Assembly: GCA_030655215.1 (NCBI GenBank)
Contig: JAURVZ010000018.1
Span: 86,370-150,369 of the forward strand
Length of the DNA: 64,000 nt
Origin: Pseudolabrys sp.
GTDB taxonomy: Bacteria > Pseudomonadota > Alphaproteobacteria > Rhizobiales > Xanthobacteraceae
Direction of reading: 5' to 3'
Part shown: one piece after another, positions 16,233 through 25,295 of the stretch
Layout of the letters: every line of letters starts with the position of its first letter
Position numbering within the stretch: the first letter of the stretch is position 1
Notes under the pieces: model-generated
The model's database searches: none
What the model was told of the DNA's origin: nothing
What the model saw: only the letters and a program-made list of their open reading frames with translations
Translations under genes and position numbers: made by a program

Positions 16233-17357
16233 TCAGTCCCAGGCCAGCGCGCCGCCGTTCTGGTATTCGATGACGCGGGTTTCGAAGAAGTTCTTTTCCT
16301 TCTTCAAATCCATCGCTTCCGACATCCACGGGAACGGGTTTTCCGTTTCGGCGAACACGGCTGAGAGGCCGATCTGCGCGGCGCGGCGGTTGGCGATGAA
16401 GTGCATGTACTGCTCGCACAATGCCGCATTCAGCCCGAGGAAGCCGCGCGGCATCGTATCGCGCGCGTAAGCCGCCTCCAGCGCCGCGGCGTCGACCAGC
16501 ATCTGCCGCACTTCATCCTGGAACGTCTTGGTCCAGAGATGCGGGTTCTCGTTCTTGATCTGGTTGATGACGTCGATGCCGAAGTTCAGATGGATCGACT
16601 CATCGCGCAATATGTACTGATACTGCTCAGCAATGCCGACCATCTTGTTGCGGCGGCCGAGCGACAAGATCTGGGCAAAGCCGGTGTAGAACCACATGCC
16701 TTCGAACACGACATAGAAGGCGATGAGGTCGCGCAGGAACGCCTGATCGGTTTCCAGCGTGCCGGTCTTGAAATCCGGATCGTCGAGATGCTGCGTGTGT
16801 TTGAGCGCCCAGGCCGCCTTGTCGGTGATCGACGGGACTTCGCGGTACATGTTGAACAGTTCGCCCTCGTCGAGGCCGAGGCTTTCGACGATGTACTGGA
16901 AGGTGTGCGTATGCACCGCTTCCTCGAAAGCCTGGCGCAGCAGATATTGCCGACATTCCGGATTGGTCAGATGGCGGTAGATCGCCAGCACGATGTTGTT
17001 GGCAACCAGCGATTCGGACGCGGCGAAGAAGCCGAGATTGCGCTTGATCGATCGCCGCTCGTCTTCGGTCAGGCCATCGCGTGACTTCCACAATGCGATG
17101 TCTGCTTGCATCGACACTTCGGTCGGCATCCAGTGATTGTTGCAGCCCGAGAGATATTTCTCCCACGCCCAGCGATATTTCAGCGGTAGCAATTGATTGA
17201 CGTCGGCGCGGCAGTTGATCATCGCCTTTTCATCGACGCTGACGCGGGCCGCGCCGCGCGTGATGACGCCGAGGCCGGCGGCATGATCGTCATCGGCGAC
17301 GATCGGGGTGACAGGGAGTTTCGGCTTTGGCGCCGCGGTGTCGGACCAGTCGAGCAT
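16233..17357 (-). CDS. nrdB: Ribonucleotide reductase small subunit, class Ic-type
   Basis: A 374-residue radical-generating subunit of NrdAB. It aligns closely, as far as I recall that sequence, with the Chlamydia trachomatis R2 protein, ending in the same [21 protein letters not shown] segment. Metal-site residues are Glu115 (ASESLV), Glu146 and His149 ([10 protein letters not shown]). The position of the radical tyrosine is Phe153, and Tyr155 follows. All four correspond to Chlamydia Glu89, Glu120, His123 and Phe127 with one constant offset of 26. Phe for Tyr plus Glu for Asp defines class Ic enzymes, which use a Mn(IV)/Fe(III) centre instead of a tyrosyl radical. ATG 17357 has AAGGAA upstream. 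It is co-transcribed with nrdA, 24 bp apart. Confidence 0.94.
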   Translation of the reverse strand: MLDWSDTAAPKPKLPVTPIVADDDHAAGLGVITRGAARVSVDEKAMINCRADVNQLLPLKYRWAWEKYLSGCNNHWMPTEVSMQADIALWKSRDGLTEDERRSIKRNLGFFAASESLVANNIVLAIYRHLTNPECRQYLLRQAFEEAVHTHTFQYIVESLGLDEGELFNMYREVPSITDKAAWALKHTQHLDDPDFKTGTLETDQAFLRDLIAFYVVFEGMWFYTGFAQILSLGRRNKMVGIAEQYQYILRDESIHLNFGIDVINQIKNENPHLWTKTFQDEVRQMLVDAAALEAAYARDTMPRGFLGLNAALCEQYMHFIANRRAAQIGLSAVFAETENPFPWMSEAMDLKKEKNFFETRVIEYQNGGALAWD

Positions 17358-17381
17358 TGTCTTGTTCCTTTTCTTGCTTTC

Positions 17382-20231
17382 TTACTGGCAGGCTTCGCAT
17401 TCCGGATCGCTGATTAAGCAAGCCTTGCCCTCAATGATGATCGGCTCGGAAGCAATGGCGACGAAGGACGACACAGCGTTGAGCTTGCCGTCGGTGCCCT
17501 TGAGAGTCGATTTCTCGACATGCGAGGCGCTGCGCGAACGCAGATAGTAGGTGGTCTTCAAGCCGCGCTCCCAGGCCATCTGGTAAAGCTGGTCGAGCTT
17601 CTTGCCGTTCGGCGCGGCGATGTAGAGGTTGAGCGACTGCGCCTGATCGATCCATTTCTGCCGGCGCGCGGCGCTTTCGATCAACCACGACGAGTCGATC
17701 TCGAAGGCCGTGGCATAGATCGCCTTGATGTCGTCCGGCACGCGATCAATCGTGCCGACGCTGCCGTCGAAATATTTCAGGTCGGAGACCATGACCTCGT
17801 CCCACAGCCCGCGCGCCTTCAGATCGCGCACGAGATATTCGTTCACCACGGTGAAATCGCCGGACATGTTCGATTTGACGTACAGGTTCTGGTAACCGGG
17901 CTCGATCGACTGCGACACGCCGCAGATGTTGGAGATCGTCGCCGTCGGCGCAATTGCCATGGTGTTGGAGTTGCGCATGCCGTGCTGCTTGACGCGGGCC
18001 CGCAGCGCATTCCAGTCGAGCGTTGAGGACGCTTCCAGGGTCACGCCGCGCGCGTGCGACAGCATCTGCACCGAGTCGATCGGCAATATGCCGCGGCTCC
18101 ACAACGAGCCCTCGTAGGACGGATACTTGCCGCGTTCGCTGGCGAGCTGCGACGAGCCCGAAATCGCGTAGTAGCTGATCGCTTCCATGCTTTCGTCGGC
18201 GAACTTGACCGCCGCGTCCGATGCCATGGCAATGCGCTGGATCTGCAACGCATCCTGGAAGCCCATGATGCCAAGGCCGACCGGGCGATGCCGCATATTG
18301 GAACGGCGCGCTTCGGGGATGGTGTAGAAGTTTACGTCCAGCACATTGTCGAGCATGCGCATCGCGGTCGCCACCGTGCGGGCCAGCTTGTCGCGGTCGA
18401 GGCCGTTCGGCGTCACGTGGTTGACCAGGTTGATTGAGCCGAGATTGCACACGGCGACTTCGTCGTCGGATGTGTTGAGCGTGATCTCGGTGCACAGGTT
18501 GGAGGAGTGCACCACGCCGCAATGCTGCTGCGGCGAGCGGATGTTGCACGGATCCTTGAAGGTGATCCATGGATGCCCGGTCTCGAACAGCATGGTCAGC
18601 ATGCGGCGCCACAGATCGACGGCGCGCAATGTCTTGAACACTTTCAGTTCGCCGCGCGCAGCGCGCGCTTCGGCGGCTTCATAAGCCAAAGCAAACTCCG
18701 GACCGTAGAGGTCGTGCAGGTCCGGCGTCTCGTCCGGCGAGAACAAGGTCCAGGCGCCATCTTCACGCACGCGCTGCATGAACAGGTCGGGCACCCAATT
18801 GGCGGTGTTCATGTCATGCGTGCGGCGACGGTCGTCGCCGGTGTTCTTGCGCAGGTCGAGGAATTCCTCGATGTCGATGTGCCATGTTTCGAGATAGGCG
18901 CAGACCGCGCCCTTGCGCTTGCCGCCCTGGTTGACCGCGATGGCGGTATCGTTGGCCACTTTCAGGAACGGCACCACGCCTTGCGAGGCGCCATTGGTGC
19001 CCTTGATATGCGCGCCTAGGCCGCGCACGCGGGTCCAGTCATTGCCGAGGCCGCCGGCATATTTCGACAGTAACGCATTGTCCTTGACCGACTTGAAGAT
19101 GCCGTCGAGATCGTCCGGCACGCTGGTCAGGAAGCAGGACGACAGCTGCGGCCGCAGAGTGCCGGAGTTGAACAGGGTCGGCGTTGACGACATGAAATCG
19201 AACGACGACAGCAGGCGGTAGAATTCAATGGCGCGATCTTCGCGGTCGATCTCGCGAATGGCGAGGCCCATGGCGACACGCATGAAGAAAGCCTGCGGCA
19301 TCTCGAAACGCGTCTCATTGCTGTGAATGAGATAGCGGTCGTAAAGCGTCTGCAATCCGAGGAACTGGAAAGTTCGGTCGCGCTGCGCTTCGAGCGCGGC
19401 GGACACTTTGGTGAGGTCGAACTTGGCCAGCTCCGGATCGACCAGCTTCAATTCGATAGCGCGCTTGATGTAAGCCGGGAAATATTCGGTGTAGTCGAGC
19501 GCGGTGCCTTCGGCGGTGTCGCCGAGCACAAAGGTGCCGGCCTCGTCGGAGAGTTTGTCGAGCAGCAGCCGGGCGCTGACATAGGTGAAGTTCGGTTCGG
19601 CTTCGATCAGCACGCGCGCCGCCATGATCTTGGCGAGCGCCAATTCTGAGGTGGTCATGCCGTCATAGATGTTGCGCTTGATCTCGGTCATCACCGCATC
19701 GGGATCGACATCGGCGAGGCCGTGACAGGCAAGCTGCACGCTTTGCGCGACGCGAGCCATATCAAGCGCGATGTCGCGGCCGGTACCGGTTTTCAGCCGC
19801 ATCGCGGGGGCAGCGGACTTCGCCGGCACGGCCTTCTCGGCCTCGCGCGCTTTCGAGCGCTCCTCGCGATACAGCACGTAAGCGCGCGCCACTTTGTGGT
19901 GCTCGCTACGCATCAAGGCGAGTTCGACCTGATCCTGAATGTCTTCGATATGGAAGGTGCGGCCCTCGCCGGCGCGGCGCGTCAGCGCGTTGAACACCTG
20001 GCCGCTCAACGCCTCGACCGCTTCATGGATGCGGCGCGAGGCAGCAGCAGCGCCGCCTTCAACGGCAAGAAAGGCCTTGGTCAGCGCGACGGAGATTTTG
20101 CTGACGTCGAACGGCGTCACCGCGCCGTTGCGGCGGATGACCTGATAGCCCGGCTCGGCGGAGTTACGCGCGGTGGATTGCGCGAGCGGCAGTGGCGGTG
20201 TGGTGGTGGGAAAATCGGAAGCGAGAGACAT
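17382..20231 (-). CDS. nrdA: Ribonucleoside-diphosphate reductase large subunit
   Basis: A 949-residue catalytic subunit that reduces NDPs to dNDPs. An N-terminal ATP-cone (about 30-115, YQVIRRNGAVTPFDVSKISV) provides allosteric control, and a second, degenerate cone-like stretch may follow. The ten-stranded barrel carries the conserved SSCFLTSVPDD, NLGSINL and SNLCTEI motifs, and the C-terminal redox pair is the terminal CEAC. ATG 20231 is chosen; the open frame to 20294 continues into the leader. A cobalamin riboswitch lies about 125 nt upstream, so transcription or translation should fall when B12 is abundant. nrdB follows directly. Confidence 0.95.
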   Translation of the reverse strand: MSLASDFPTTTPPLPLAQSTARNSAEPGYQVIRRNGAVTPFDVSKISVALTKAFLAVEGGAAAASRRIHEAVEALSGQVFNALTRRAGEGRTFHIEDIQDQVELALMRSEHHKVARAYVLYREERSKAREAEKAVPAKSAAPAMRLKTGTGRDIALDMARVAQSVQLACHGLADVDPDAVMTEIKRNIYDGMTTSELALAKIMAARVLIEAEPNFTYVSARLLLDKLSDEAGTFVLGDTAEGTALDYTEYFPAYIKRAIELKLVDPELAKFDLTKVSAALEAQRDRTFQFLGLQTLYDRYLIHSNETRFEMPQAFFMRVAMGLAIREIDREDRAIEFYRLLSSFDFMSSTPTLFNSGTLRPQLSSCFLTSVPDDLDGIFKSVKDNALLSKYAGGLGNDWTRVRGLGAHIKGTNGASQGVVPFLKVANDTAIAVNQGGKRKGAVCAYLETWHIDIEEFLDLRKNTGDDRRRTHDMNTANWVPDLFMQRVREDGAWTLFSPDETPDLHDLYGPEFALAYEAAEARAARGELKVFKTLRAVDLWRRMLTMLFETGHPWITFKDPCNIRSPQQHCGVVHSSNLCTEITLNTSDDEVAVCNLGSINLVNHVTPNGLDRDKLARTVATAMRMLDNVLDVNFYTIPEARRSNMRHRPVGLGIMGFQDALQIQRIAMASDAAVKFADESMEAISYYAISGSSQLASERGKYPSYEGSLWSRGILPIDSVQMLSHARGVTLEASSTLDWNALRARVKQHGMRNSNTMAIAPTATISNICGVSQSIEPGYQNLYVKSNMSGDFTVVNEYLVRDLKARGLWDEVMVSDLKYFDGSVGTIDRVPDDIKAIYATAFEIDSSWLIESAARRQKWIDQAQSLNLYIAAPNGKKLDQLYQMAWERGLKTTYYLRSRSASHVEKSTLKGTDGKLNAVSSFVAIASEPIIIEGKACLISDPECEACQ

Positions 20232-20354
20232 TGGCGGCAGACCCCGAAGTGTTAGGGGCAGGGGCCAATGAAAGGTGTGATGAAAAACGCGCAAAGCATG
20301 AGCCCGCGCACAGTTCAGCCACGACCTACCGGGACACCCCGCCCGAGGACGATT

Positions 20355-20520
20355 ACGTCTGTCACGGCAGGTCTCCTGGCTCGCGGGTCGTAGCTTCTGT
20401 CCTGTCTTCCCGGGATTTTGCGATCCCAGTGACTTTACGTGGACGTCGGCTCGCCGCTTACAGTTGCGGGGGCAGCTTCGGCATAGGCCAACGTGGCTGA
20501 ACCGAATTCCCTCTTAGCTC
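20355..20520 (-). promoter_or_regulatory. Cobalamin riboswitch in the nrdAB leader
   Basis: On the minus strand the three diagnostic blocks appear in order: GGGAATTCGGTTCAG (20511-20497), the B12-box core GCTGCCCCCGCAACTGTAAG (20476-20457), then GTCACTGGGA and finally GCCAGGAGACCTGCC (20380-20366). This is the adenosylcobalamin aptamer. It lies about 125 nt before nrdA. In known cases this arrangement switches off a class I reductase when cobalamin is present, leaving a B12-dependent class II enzyme to work. The 386-bp gap between nrdA and the GFA gene is occupied by this leader and its promoter. Confidence 0.95.
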
Positions 20521-20553
20521 CAAGCCTTGCGGCTCGGAGAACCATGACAACTA

Positions 20554-20584
20554 CATATGGGGGTAAGGGCCCGAGTCGTGTCAA
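20554..20584 (-). promoter_or_regulatory. Probable nrdAB promoter
   Basis: TTGACA stands at 20584-20579 on the minus strand. CATATG at 20559-20554 is the best -10 candidate, but the spacing is 19 bp, so the -10 is uncertain. The site CTACATATGGGG at 20551-20562 partly resembles an NrdR box (9 of 12 positions). No nrdR gene is in the window. Confidence 0.4.
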
Positions 20585-20617
20585 GAGATTGCGGCGGCTA
20601 TCCCCGCAATGCACCGG

Positions 20618-21049
20618 TCAGGCTTTCGGATTTGCCCCGTAGCGCAAAGTGCCGGCAATCGGATCGCCGCCGCCGTTGCGATCGTTCGGATGCTGCACGC
20701 CCTCGTAAACAGGCACACACGCGAAGTCGAACGGGCTCACGCCCTCAAAGCAGGCGACATTGACGCCGAGCTGGTTCGGGTTCGAACGGCGGCGGTGATG
20801 CGTGTAGATACCGCAGACCGAGCAGAAGTGATGCTCGGCGACCTTGGTGTTGAATTGATAGAGGCTCAACACCTCCGTACCGGCTGTCACGATAAGGTCC
20901 TCAAACGCCGCACTGACGACGACGGCACCACGCATCCGGCAGTACGAACAGTTGCAGCGGCGCGGCTTGTCCAGACCTTCGGGAATGCGGACGGTGAAAC
21001 GCACAGCGCCGCAATGGCATGCACCGTTCAGCCGAGGAGCGTCTGTCAT
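20618..21049 (-). CDS. GFA/CENP-V family zinc-binding protein
   Basis: A 143-residue protein of the glutathione-dependent formaldehyde-activating (GFA) fold. Zinc ligands are visible as GACHCGAVRF near residue 11-14, CNCSYCRMRG at about 33-38, and HHFCSVCGIYTHH near 73-77. Family members bind zinc and sometimes S-hydroxymethyl-glutathione, but many have no proven reaction, so catalysis is not claimed. ATG 21049 has AAGG just upstream. It lies 7 bp after the HNH gene on the same strand and is probably co-transcribed. Confidence 0.88.
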   Translation of the reverse strand: MTDAPRLNGACHCGAVRFTVRIPEGLDKPRRCNCSYCRMRGAVVVSAAFEDLIVTAGTEVLSLYQFNTKVAEHHFCSVCGIYTHHRRRSNPNQLGVNVACFEGVSPFDFACVPVYEGVQHPNDRNGGGDPIAGTLRYGANPKA

Positions 21050-21056
21050 TGAAGCC

Positions 21057-21614
21057 TTACGGATCGAGCTCAGTATCCCAGTAGAGATAATCCAACCAAC
21101 TATCGTGCAGATAGTTCGGCGGGAACAGCCTTCCGTTGCGGTGCAAATGATGCACCGTCGGCTGGAACGGCATCTGCGCCGGGAACATGCGCGCTTCCTG
21201 CATCGTCATGCTGCCCTTGCGCAGATTGCACGGCGAGCACGCGGCCAGCACATTGTCCCATGTCGTATGGCCGCCGCGTGAGCGCGGGATCAGATGATCG
21301 AAGGTCAGTTCGCTGCGTTCGCCGCAATACTGGCAACTGAAACGGTCGCGCAGGAAGACGTTGAAGCGGGTAAAGGCCGGATGCGTCGACGGCTTCACGT
21401 AAGTCTTGAGCGACACGACGCTCGGCAACTGCATTTCGAATGTGGGGGAGTGCACCGCGTGGTCGTAATTGGCGACGATGTTCACACGGTCAAGGAAGAC
21501 GGCCTTGATCGCGTCCTGCCAGGACCACAGCGACAAGGGATAGTAACTCAGCGGCCGGAAATCCGCGTTGAGCACCAGGGCCGGAAATCCAGCAGGCGAA
21601 ACGTGCACATTCAA
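21057..21614 (-). CDS. HNH endonuclease family protein
   Basis: A 185-residue protein with a classic HNH centre: CQYCGERSELTFDHLIPRSR then CSPCNLRKG, i.e. two CxxC zinc pairs around the catalytic DH. The N-terminal half (FPALVLNADFRPLSYYPLSL) is the conserved domain of the McrA-like HNH proteins found throughout alphaproteobacteria. TTG 21614 is preferred because GAGGAG lies 6 nt upstream and the protein then begins MNVHVSPAG as in relatives as I recall them. Its substrate is unknown; it is conserved in chromosomes and is not linked here to restriction or phage genes. Confidence 0.87.
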   Translation of the reverse strand: MNVHVSPAGFPALVLNADFRPLSYYPLSLWSWQDAIKAVFLDRVNIVANYDHAVHSPTFEMQLPSVVSLKTYVKPSTHPAFTRFNVFLRDRFSCQYCGERSELTFDHLIPRSRGGHTTWDNVLAACSPCNLRKGSMTMQEARMFPAQMPFQPTVHHLHRNGRLFPPNYLHDSWLDYLYWDTELDP

Positions 21615-21722
21615 AGTGACGCTCCTCAACCTCCTAAGGAACGCTGCCTCTATGCAGCTACCCCCTACTAATAGGGCAGCGTGACAGGCTTGTGAAGCGC
21701 TTCTGGGGAAAGCGCCGGGGCG

Positions 21723-22394
21723 CTACTTCACAGCCTTGAATTGCTTGGCGAGGAATTCCGCGCCATGGCGCAGTCCTTCCTGGTCAATGCCGTGGCCAAT
21801 GCCGGGCGAAATATGCCACTGCGTCGGCACTTCCAGCGCTGCCAGCCCTTGCGAGGCGTGGAAAACCGCCTGCACCGGAATCATCTCATCGCCGTCGCCA
21901 TGCACCAGCAGCACGGGAGGCTTGCTGGTGATCTCGGCGGCAAAGGCGTCCGGATCGGCGTCTTCCGACAGCACCAGCATACCCGAATAGCCGACGATGG
22001 CCGCCGGGGCGACCGCGCGGCGCAGGCCGATATGCAGCGACATCATGGTGCCCTGGCTGAAGCCGACAAGGGCGAGCGCCGAGGGCGGCAAATTGCGGCG
22101 CGCCAGTTCGGCATCGATGAATTCGTTCAGCGACGGCGCGGCGGCATTGACGCCGACCCAGCGTTCGTTCGGATCGCGAAAGGTGAGCGGAAACCACTCG
22201 CGGCCCATCGGCGACTGCCCGCATGGATTCGGCGCATGCGGCGAGACGAAAGCGGCATCCGGCAACAGGCCCTGCCAGGCGCGGCCGATATCGATCAGGT
22301 CGTTGCCGTCGGCGCCGTAGCCATGCAGGAACACAACGAGCTGCTTGGCGGTGCCGGATTTCGGCTCAAGCCGGGGACCATCGATTTGGGCCAT
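21723..22394 (-). CDS. Alpha/beta-hydrolase, carboxylesterase/phospholipase family
   Basis: A 223-residue esterase of the Abhydrolase_2 (EstB/acyl-protein thioesterase-like) family. It shows the oxyanion region VFLHGYGADGND, the nucleophile elbow GFSQGTM (Ser in ALVGFSQG), the acidic residue in LLVHGDGDEMIP, and the catalytic His in PGIGHGID. Cytoplasmic, no signal peptide. Its start overlaps the stop of the upstream glycosylase gene by one base (TGATG), so the two are translationally coupled. The natural substrate is not known. Confidence 0.9.
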   Translation of the reverse strand: MAQIDGPRLEPKSGTAKQLVVFLHGYGADGNDLIDIGRAWQGLLPDAAFVSPHAPNPCGQSPMGREWFPLTFRDPNERWVGVNAAAPSLNEFIDAELARRNLPPSALALVGFSQGTMMSLHIGLRRAVAPAAIVGYSGMLVLSEDADPDAFAAEITSKPPVLLVHGDGDEMIPVQAVFHASQGLAALEVPTQWHISPGIGHGIDQEGLRHGAEFLAKQFKAVK

Positions 22395-23131
22395 CAGGAT
22401 TTCCTTTTCGCGGATGTCTTGATCGGCTTCTTAGCGGGCTTTTTGGCCGCCGTCTTTCTCGTTGGCTTCGCTTTCTTGGCCGTGTCGAGGCCGACGCCGT
22501 CGCGCTTCTTGACGACGTGATAATAGGCCCAAAGCAGATGCGCGGCGACGCCGCGCCACGGCCGCCAGGCTTCGGCCATTTTGGTGAGTTGTTTTGCGTC
22601 AGGCCGCTCGCGCAGGCCGAGCGACAGTTTGGCGGCTTCCTGCACGGCGAGATCGCCGGCCGGGAAGGCATCGGCATGGCCGAGGCAGAACAACAGATAG
22701 ATATCGGCGGTCCATGGCCCGACGCCGTGCAGCGCGGTCAGCAAAGCATGCGCCGGGTCGGCGTCCATCTCGCCGATGGCGGTGAGGTCGATGGCACCGG
22801 TCGAGACCGCCTTGCCGATTTCCTTGATCGACTTGATCTTGGCATTGGAGAGGCCGAGCCGCTTCAGCTTGTCGGTGCGGGCAGTGCGGACGGTGTCGTG
22901 GTGAAACGGCTCGAAGGCGGCGAACAGCCGCTCGCGCATGGCCGCGGCGCTGGCCACCGACACCTGCTGGCCGCAGATGATGTCGCACAGGCCGGCGTAA
23001 CCCGCTTCGCGCCGGCGCAGGGTGAAGGCCTCAGTGGCGAAGTCGGCGACGGCCCGCAGGCGCGGGTCGAGTTTGATCAACTCGGTAAGCCCCGCTTCGA
23101 GATCGCCCTGGGTGTGGAGGAAGTGGGTCAT
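22394..23131 (-). CDS. DNA-3-methyladenine glycosylase (AlkA-type HhH-GPD)
   Basis: A 245-residue base-excision glycosylase. It has the helix-hairpin-helix LHGVGPWTADIYL and, after it, the catalytic Asp in FPAGDLAVQEA, as in AlkA; the earlier CGQQVSVASAAAMRERL is the family minor-groove reading helix. There is no Cys cluster, so it is not a MutY/Nth enzyme. The last 30 residues are a lysine-rich tail (AKKPAKKPIKTSAKRKS) likely to aid DNA binding. ATG 23131 (MTHFLHTQGD) is chosen over the open frame to 23170. It is coupled to the esterase downstream. Confidence 0.9.
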   Translation of the reverse strand: MTHFLHTQGDLEAGLTELIKLDPRLRAVADFATEAFTLRRREAGYAGLCDIICGQQVSVASAAAMRERLFAAFEPFHHDTVRTARTDKLKRLGLSNAKIKSIKEIGKAVSTGAIDLTAIGEMDADPAHALLTALHGVGPWTADIYLLFCLGHADAFPAGDLAVQEAAKLSLGLRERPDAKQLTKMAEAWRPWRGVAAHLLWAYYHVVKKRDGVGLDTAKKAKPTRKTAAKKPAKKPIKTSAKRKS

Positions 23132-23204
23132 GCTCGCGCTCTCATGGTCTGCAACATATGGTGCGGGCAAGGCCCGCGAAAGCGGCGATGACAGTTGAGG
23201 ACGA

Positions 23205-24050
23205 ATGACGCCACCCGTTTTCCGCTTCGCACCGTCGCCGAATGGCTATCTGCATCTCGGCCATGCCCTATCGGCGTTGCTCAATGCCGACATGGCCCGC
23301 GCTGTGGGCGGACGTATGCTGCTGCGTATTGAGGACATCGACGCATCCCGATGCCGTCCGGAATACGAGACGGCGATCTATGAGGATCTCAAGTGGCTCG
23401 GGCTTGAATGGGAACAACCGGTGCGGCGGCAGTCGGAACATTTCGATGTCTACCGTGATGCGCTGGCCAAGCTTGAGGCAATGGGCCTGCTCTATCCGAG
23501 CTTCGAGAGCCGCAGCGAGATTGCCGCTTTGGTTGCCGCACGCGGCGCCGACTGGCCGCGCGATCCGGACGGCGCGCCGCTTTATCCTGGCGCCGCCAAG
23601 GCGCTGACCACCGCCGAACGCGAACGCATCATCGCCGCCGGCGCGCCTTACGCGCTGCGGCTCGACGTGGCCGCTGCTGTGACGAAAACCGGGCCGTTGA
23701 GCTGGACCGAAAACGGCGCCGCGCAACCCGCCGATCCGTCCGCCTGGGGCGATGTCGTGCTGGCGCGCAAGGACACGCCGGCCAGCTACCACCTCGCGGT
23801 CACGCTCGACGACGCCGCGCAAGGCGTCACCGACGTCGTGCGCGGGCAGGACCTGTTCCACGCCACCTCGGTCCACCGCGTGCTGCAAATCCTGCTCGGC
23901 CTGCCCGCGCCGCGATACCACCACCACCGGCTGATCCTCGATGCCGATGGCCGCAAGCTGTCGAAATCGACCCGCTCGACCGCCCTGTGCGAACTGCGGG
24001 CCGAAGGCGCGTCCCCGGCGTCGATCCGCAAGACGGTGGGCCTCGATTGA
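23205..24050 (+). CDS. gluQ: Glutamyl-queuosine tRNA(Asp) synthetase
   Basis: A 281-residue truncated glutamyl-tRNA synthetase paralogue that attaches glutamate to the queuosine at position 34 of tRNA-Asp. The class I signatures are FAPSPNGYLHLGHA (HIGH) and KLSKS (KMSKS). It ends shortly after KMSKS, lacking the anticodon-binding domain of GltX, which is what defines GluQ. RIEDIDASRCRPEY is the typical substrate loop. It is divergent from the glycosylase gene, with 73 bp between starts. Confidence 0.93.
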   Translation: MTPPVFRFAPSPNGYLHLGHALSALLNADMARAVGGRMLLRIEDIDASRCRPEYETAIYEDLKWLGLEWEQPVRRQSEHFDVYRDALAKLEAMGLLYPSFESRSEIAALVAARGADWPRDPDGAPLYPGAAKALTTAERERIIAAGAPYALRLDVAAAVTKTGPLSWTENGAAQPADPSAWGDVVLARKDTPASYHLAVTLDDAAQGVTDVVRGQDLFHATSVHRVLQILLGLPAPRYHHHRLILDADGRKLSKSTRSTALCELRAEGASPASIRKTVGLD

Positions 24051-24092
24051 AGGGGCTTGCCGTGCCATTGTCCGGCCTGGGGCAAGGGTTGG

Positions 24093-25292
24093 ATGGCGAA
24101 ACGCAAGGCTGAAACCAGGGCGAGAGTGGCCGTGAAAAAGCGCGCCGCGCCGGTGAAACGGCCGCGCGTCAAATCCGTGCTGTCCGATATGCGTGGCGTC
24201 GAGGCGGCACTGGCCGGTATCGCGCATGACATCCGCACGCCTTTGACCGGCATTGTCGCGCTCGCCGAACTGCTGGCCTCGTCCAATCTCGGGCCGCGTG
24301 AGCGCGAATGGGCCAAGGCGATCAAGAGCGGCGCCGATCATCTTGCCGCGCTCAGCACGCTGATTGTCGATGCGGTCAAGGCCGACGCCACCGGACTGGT
24401 GATGCGCAATGAGCCGTTCTCGCCGCGCGCGCTGACCGAGGCTGTCGGGCAGGCGCTGAGCGCGCGCGCCGGCAACAAGCGGCTCGAGGCGCAAGTTGTC
24501 ATCGCTCCCGATCTGCCGGCGCTCGTGACGGGAGATGGCTTGCGCCTGCGCGCGGCTTTGGAAAATCTCGGCGACAATGCGGTGAAGTTCACCAGCCAGG
24601 GTGTGGTCACGCTGAGCGCCGCCTTTGAGTCAGTGGTGCGCGGCCGCTTGCGGCTGGTGTTCACGATCACCGACAGTGGCATCGGCATGACGGCCGCCGA
24701 CATGAAGAAGCTGTTCAGGCCGTTTGCGCAGGCGAGCGAACAGATCGCGCGCCGTTATGGCGGTGCCGGTCTCGGCCTGATTTTCGTCAAGCGCATCGCC
24801 AAAGCAATGGGCGGTGATTTGAAAGTCACCAGCAAGCCCGGCGCCGGCTCGTCGTTTCAATTAAGCGTGCTGGTCGCGCCGGCGCAGGAGCGCCGCGCCG
24901 GCGATCCGTCGCGCACGACGCCGGCGCGCGCGTTGTCGCTGCTCTGTGCCGAGGATAATCCTTATGGCCGCGTCGTGATGAATACGATTTTGACGCAGCT
25001 CGGCCATACGGTGGATTTCGTCGAGAGCGGCGAGGCGGCGGTGACGTCGGCCACGCGCGGCGGTTACGATGCGGTGCTGATGGATGTAACCTTGCCCGGC
25101 ATCGACGGTCTCGAGGCAACGCGGCAAATTCGCGCGTTTCCGGATGAGCAAGGCCGCGTGACCGTGATCGGCATTTCCGGCCGCGGCGACCTTGCGCACC
25201 AGACCGCCGCATTGGCTGCGGGCATGAACTTCTATTTCGTCAAACCGGTCAGTCCGGCCAAGTTGGCGCAGGCTTTGGCGACAGTGAACTGA
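24093..25292 (+). CDS. Soluble hybrid histidine kinase (HisKA-HATPase-receiver)
   Basis: A 399-residue hybrid kinase without any recognised sensor domain. A basic N-terminal tail (MAKRKAETRARVAVKKRAAP) leads into the HisKA helix with His45 (GIAHDIRTPLTG), the ATPase domain (ALENLGDNAVKFTSQG, DSGIGM, YGGAGLGL), and a receiver with phospho-acceptor Asp331 (AVLMDVTLPG) and the conserved Lys in YFVKPV. ATG 24093 has AAGGG upstream; the frame is open back to 24057. It may be driven by a separate sensor protein or by the tail contacting DNA or membrane. No response partner is adjacent. Confidence 0.92.
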   Translation: MAKRKAETRARVAVKKRAAPVKRPRVKSVLSDMRGVEAALAGIAHDIRTPLTGIVALAELLASSNLGPREREWAKAIKSGADHLAALSTLIVDAVKADATGLVMRNEPFSPRALTEAVGQALSARAGNKRLEAQVVIAPDLPALVTGDGLRLRAALENLGDNAVKFTSQGVVTLSAAFESVVRGRLRLVFTITDSGIGMTAADMKKLFRPFAQASEQIARRYGGAGLGLIFVKRIAKAMGGDLKVTSKPGAGSSFQLSVLVAPAQERRAGDPSRTTPARALSLLCAEDNPYGRVVMNTILTQLGHTVDFVESGEAAVTSATRGGYDAVLMDVTLPGIDGLEATRQIRAFPDEQGRVTVIGISGRGDLAHQTAALAAGMNFYFVKPVSPAKLAQALATVN

Positions 25293-25295
25293 GCA

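Noticed and set aside
20551..20562. NrdR box upstream of nrdAB
   Set aside because: Only about 9 of 12 positions fit and no second box is present; kept only as a remark under the promoter.
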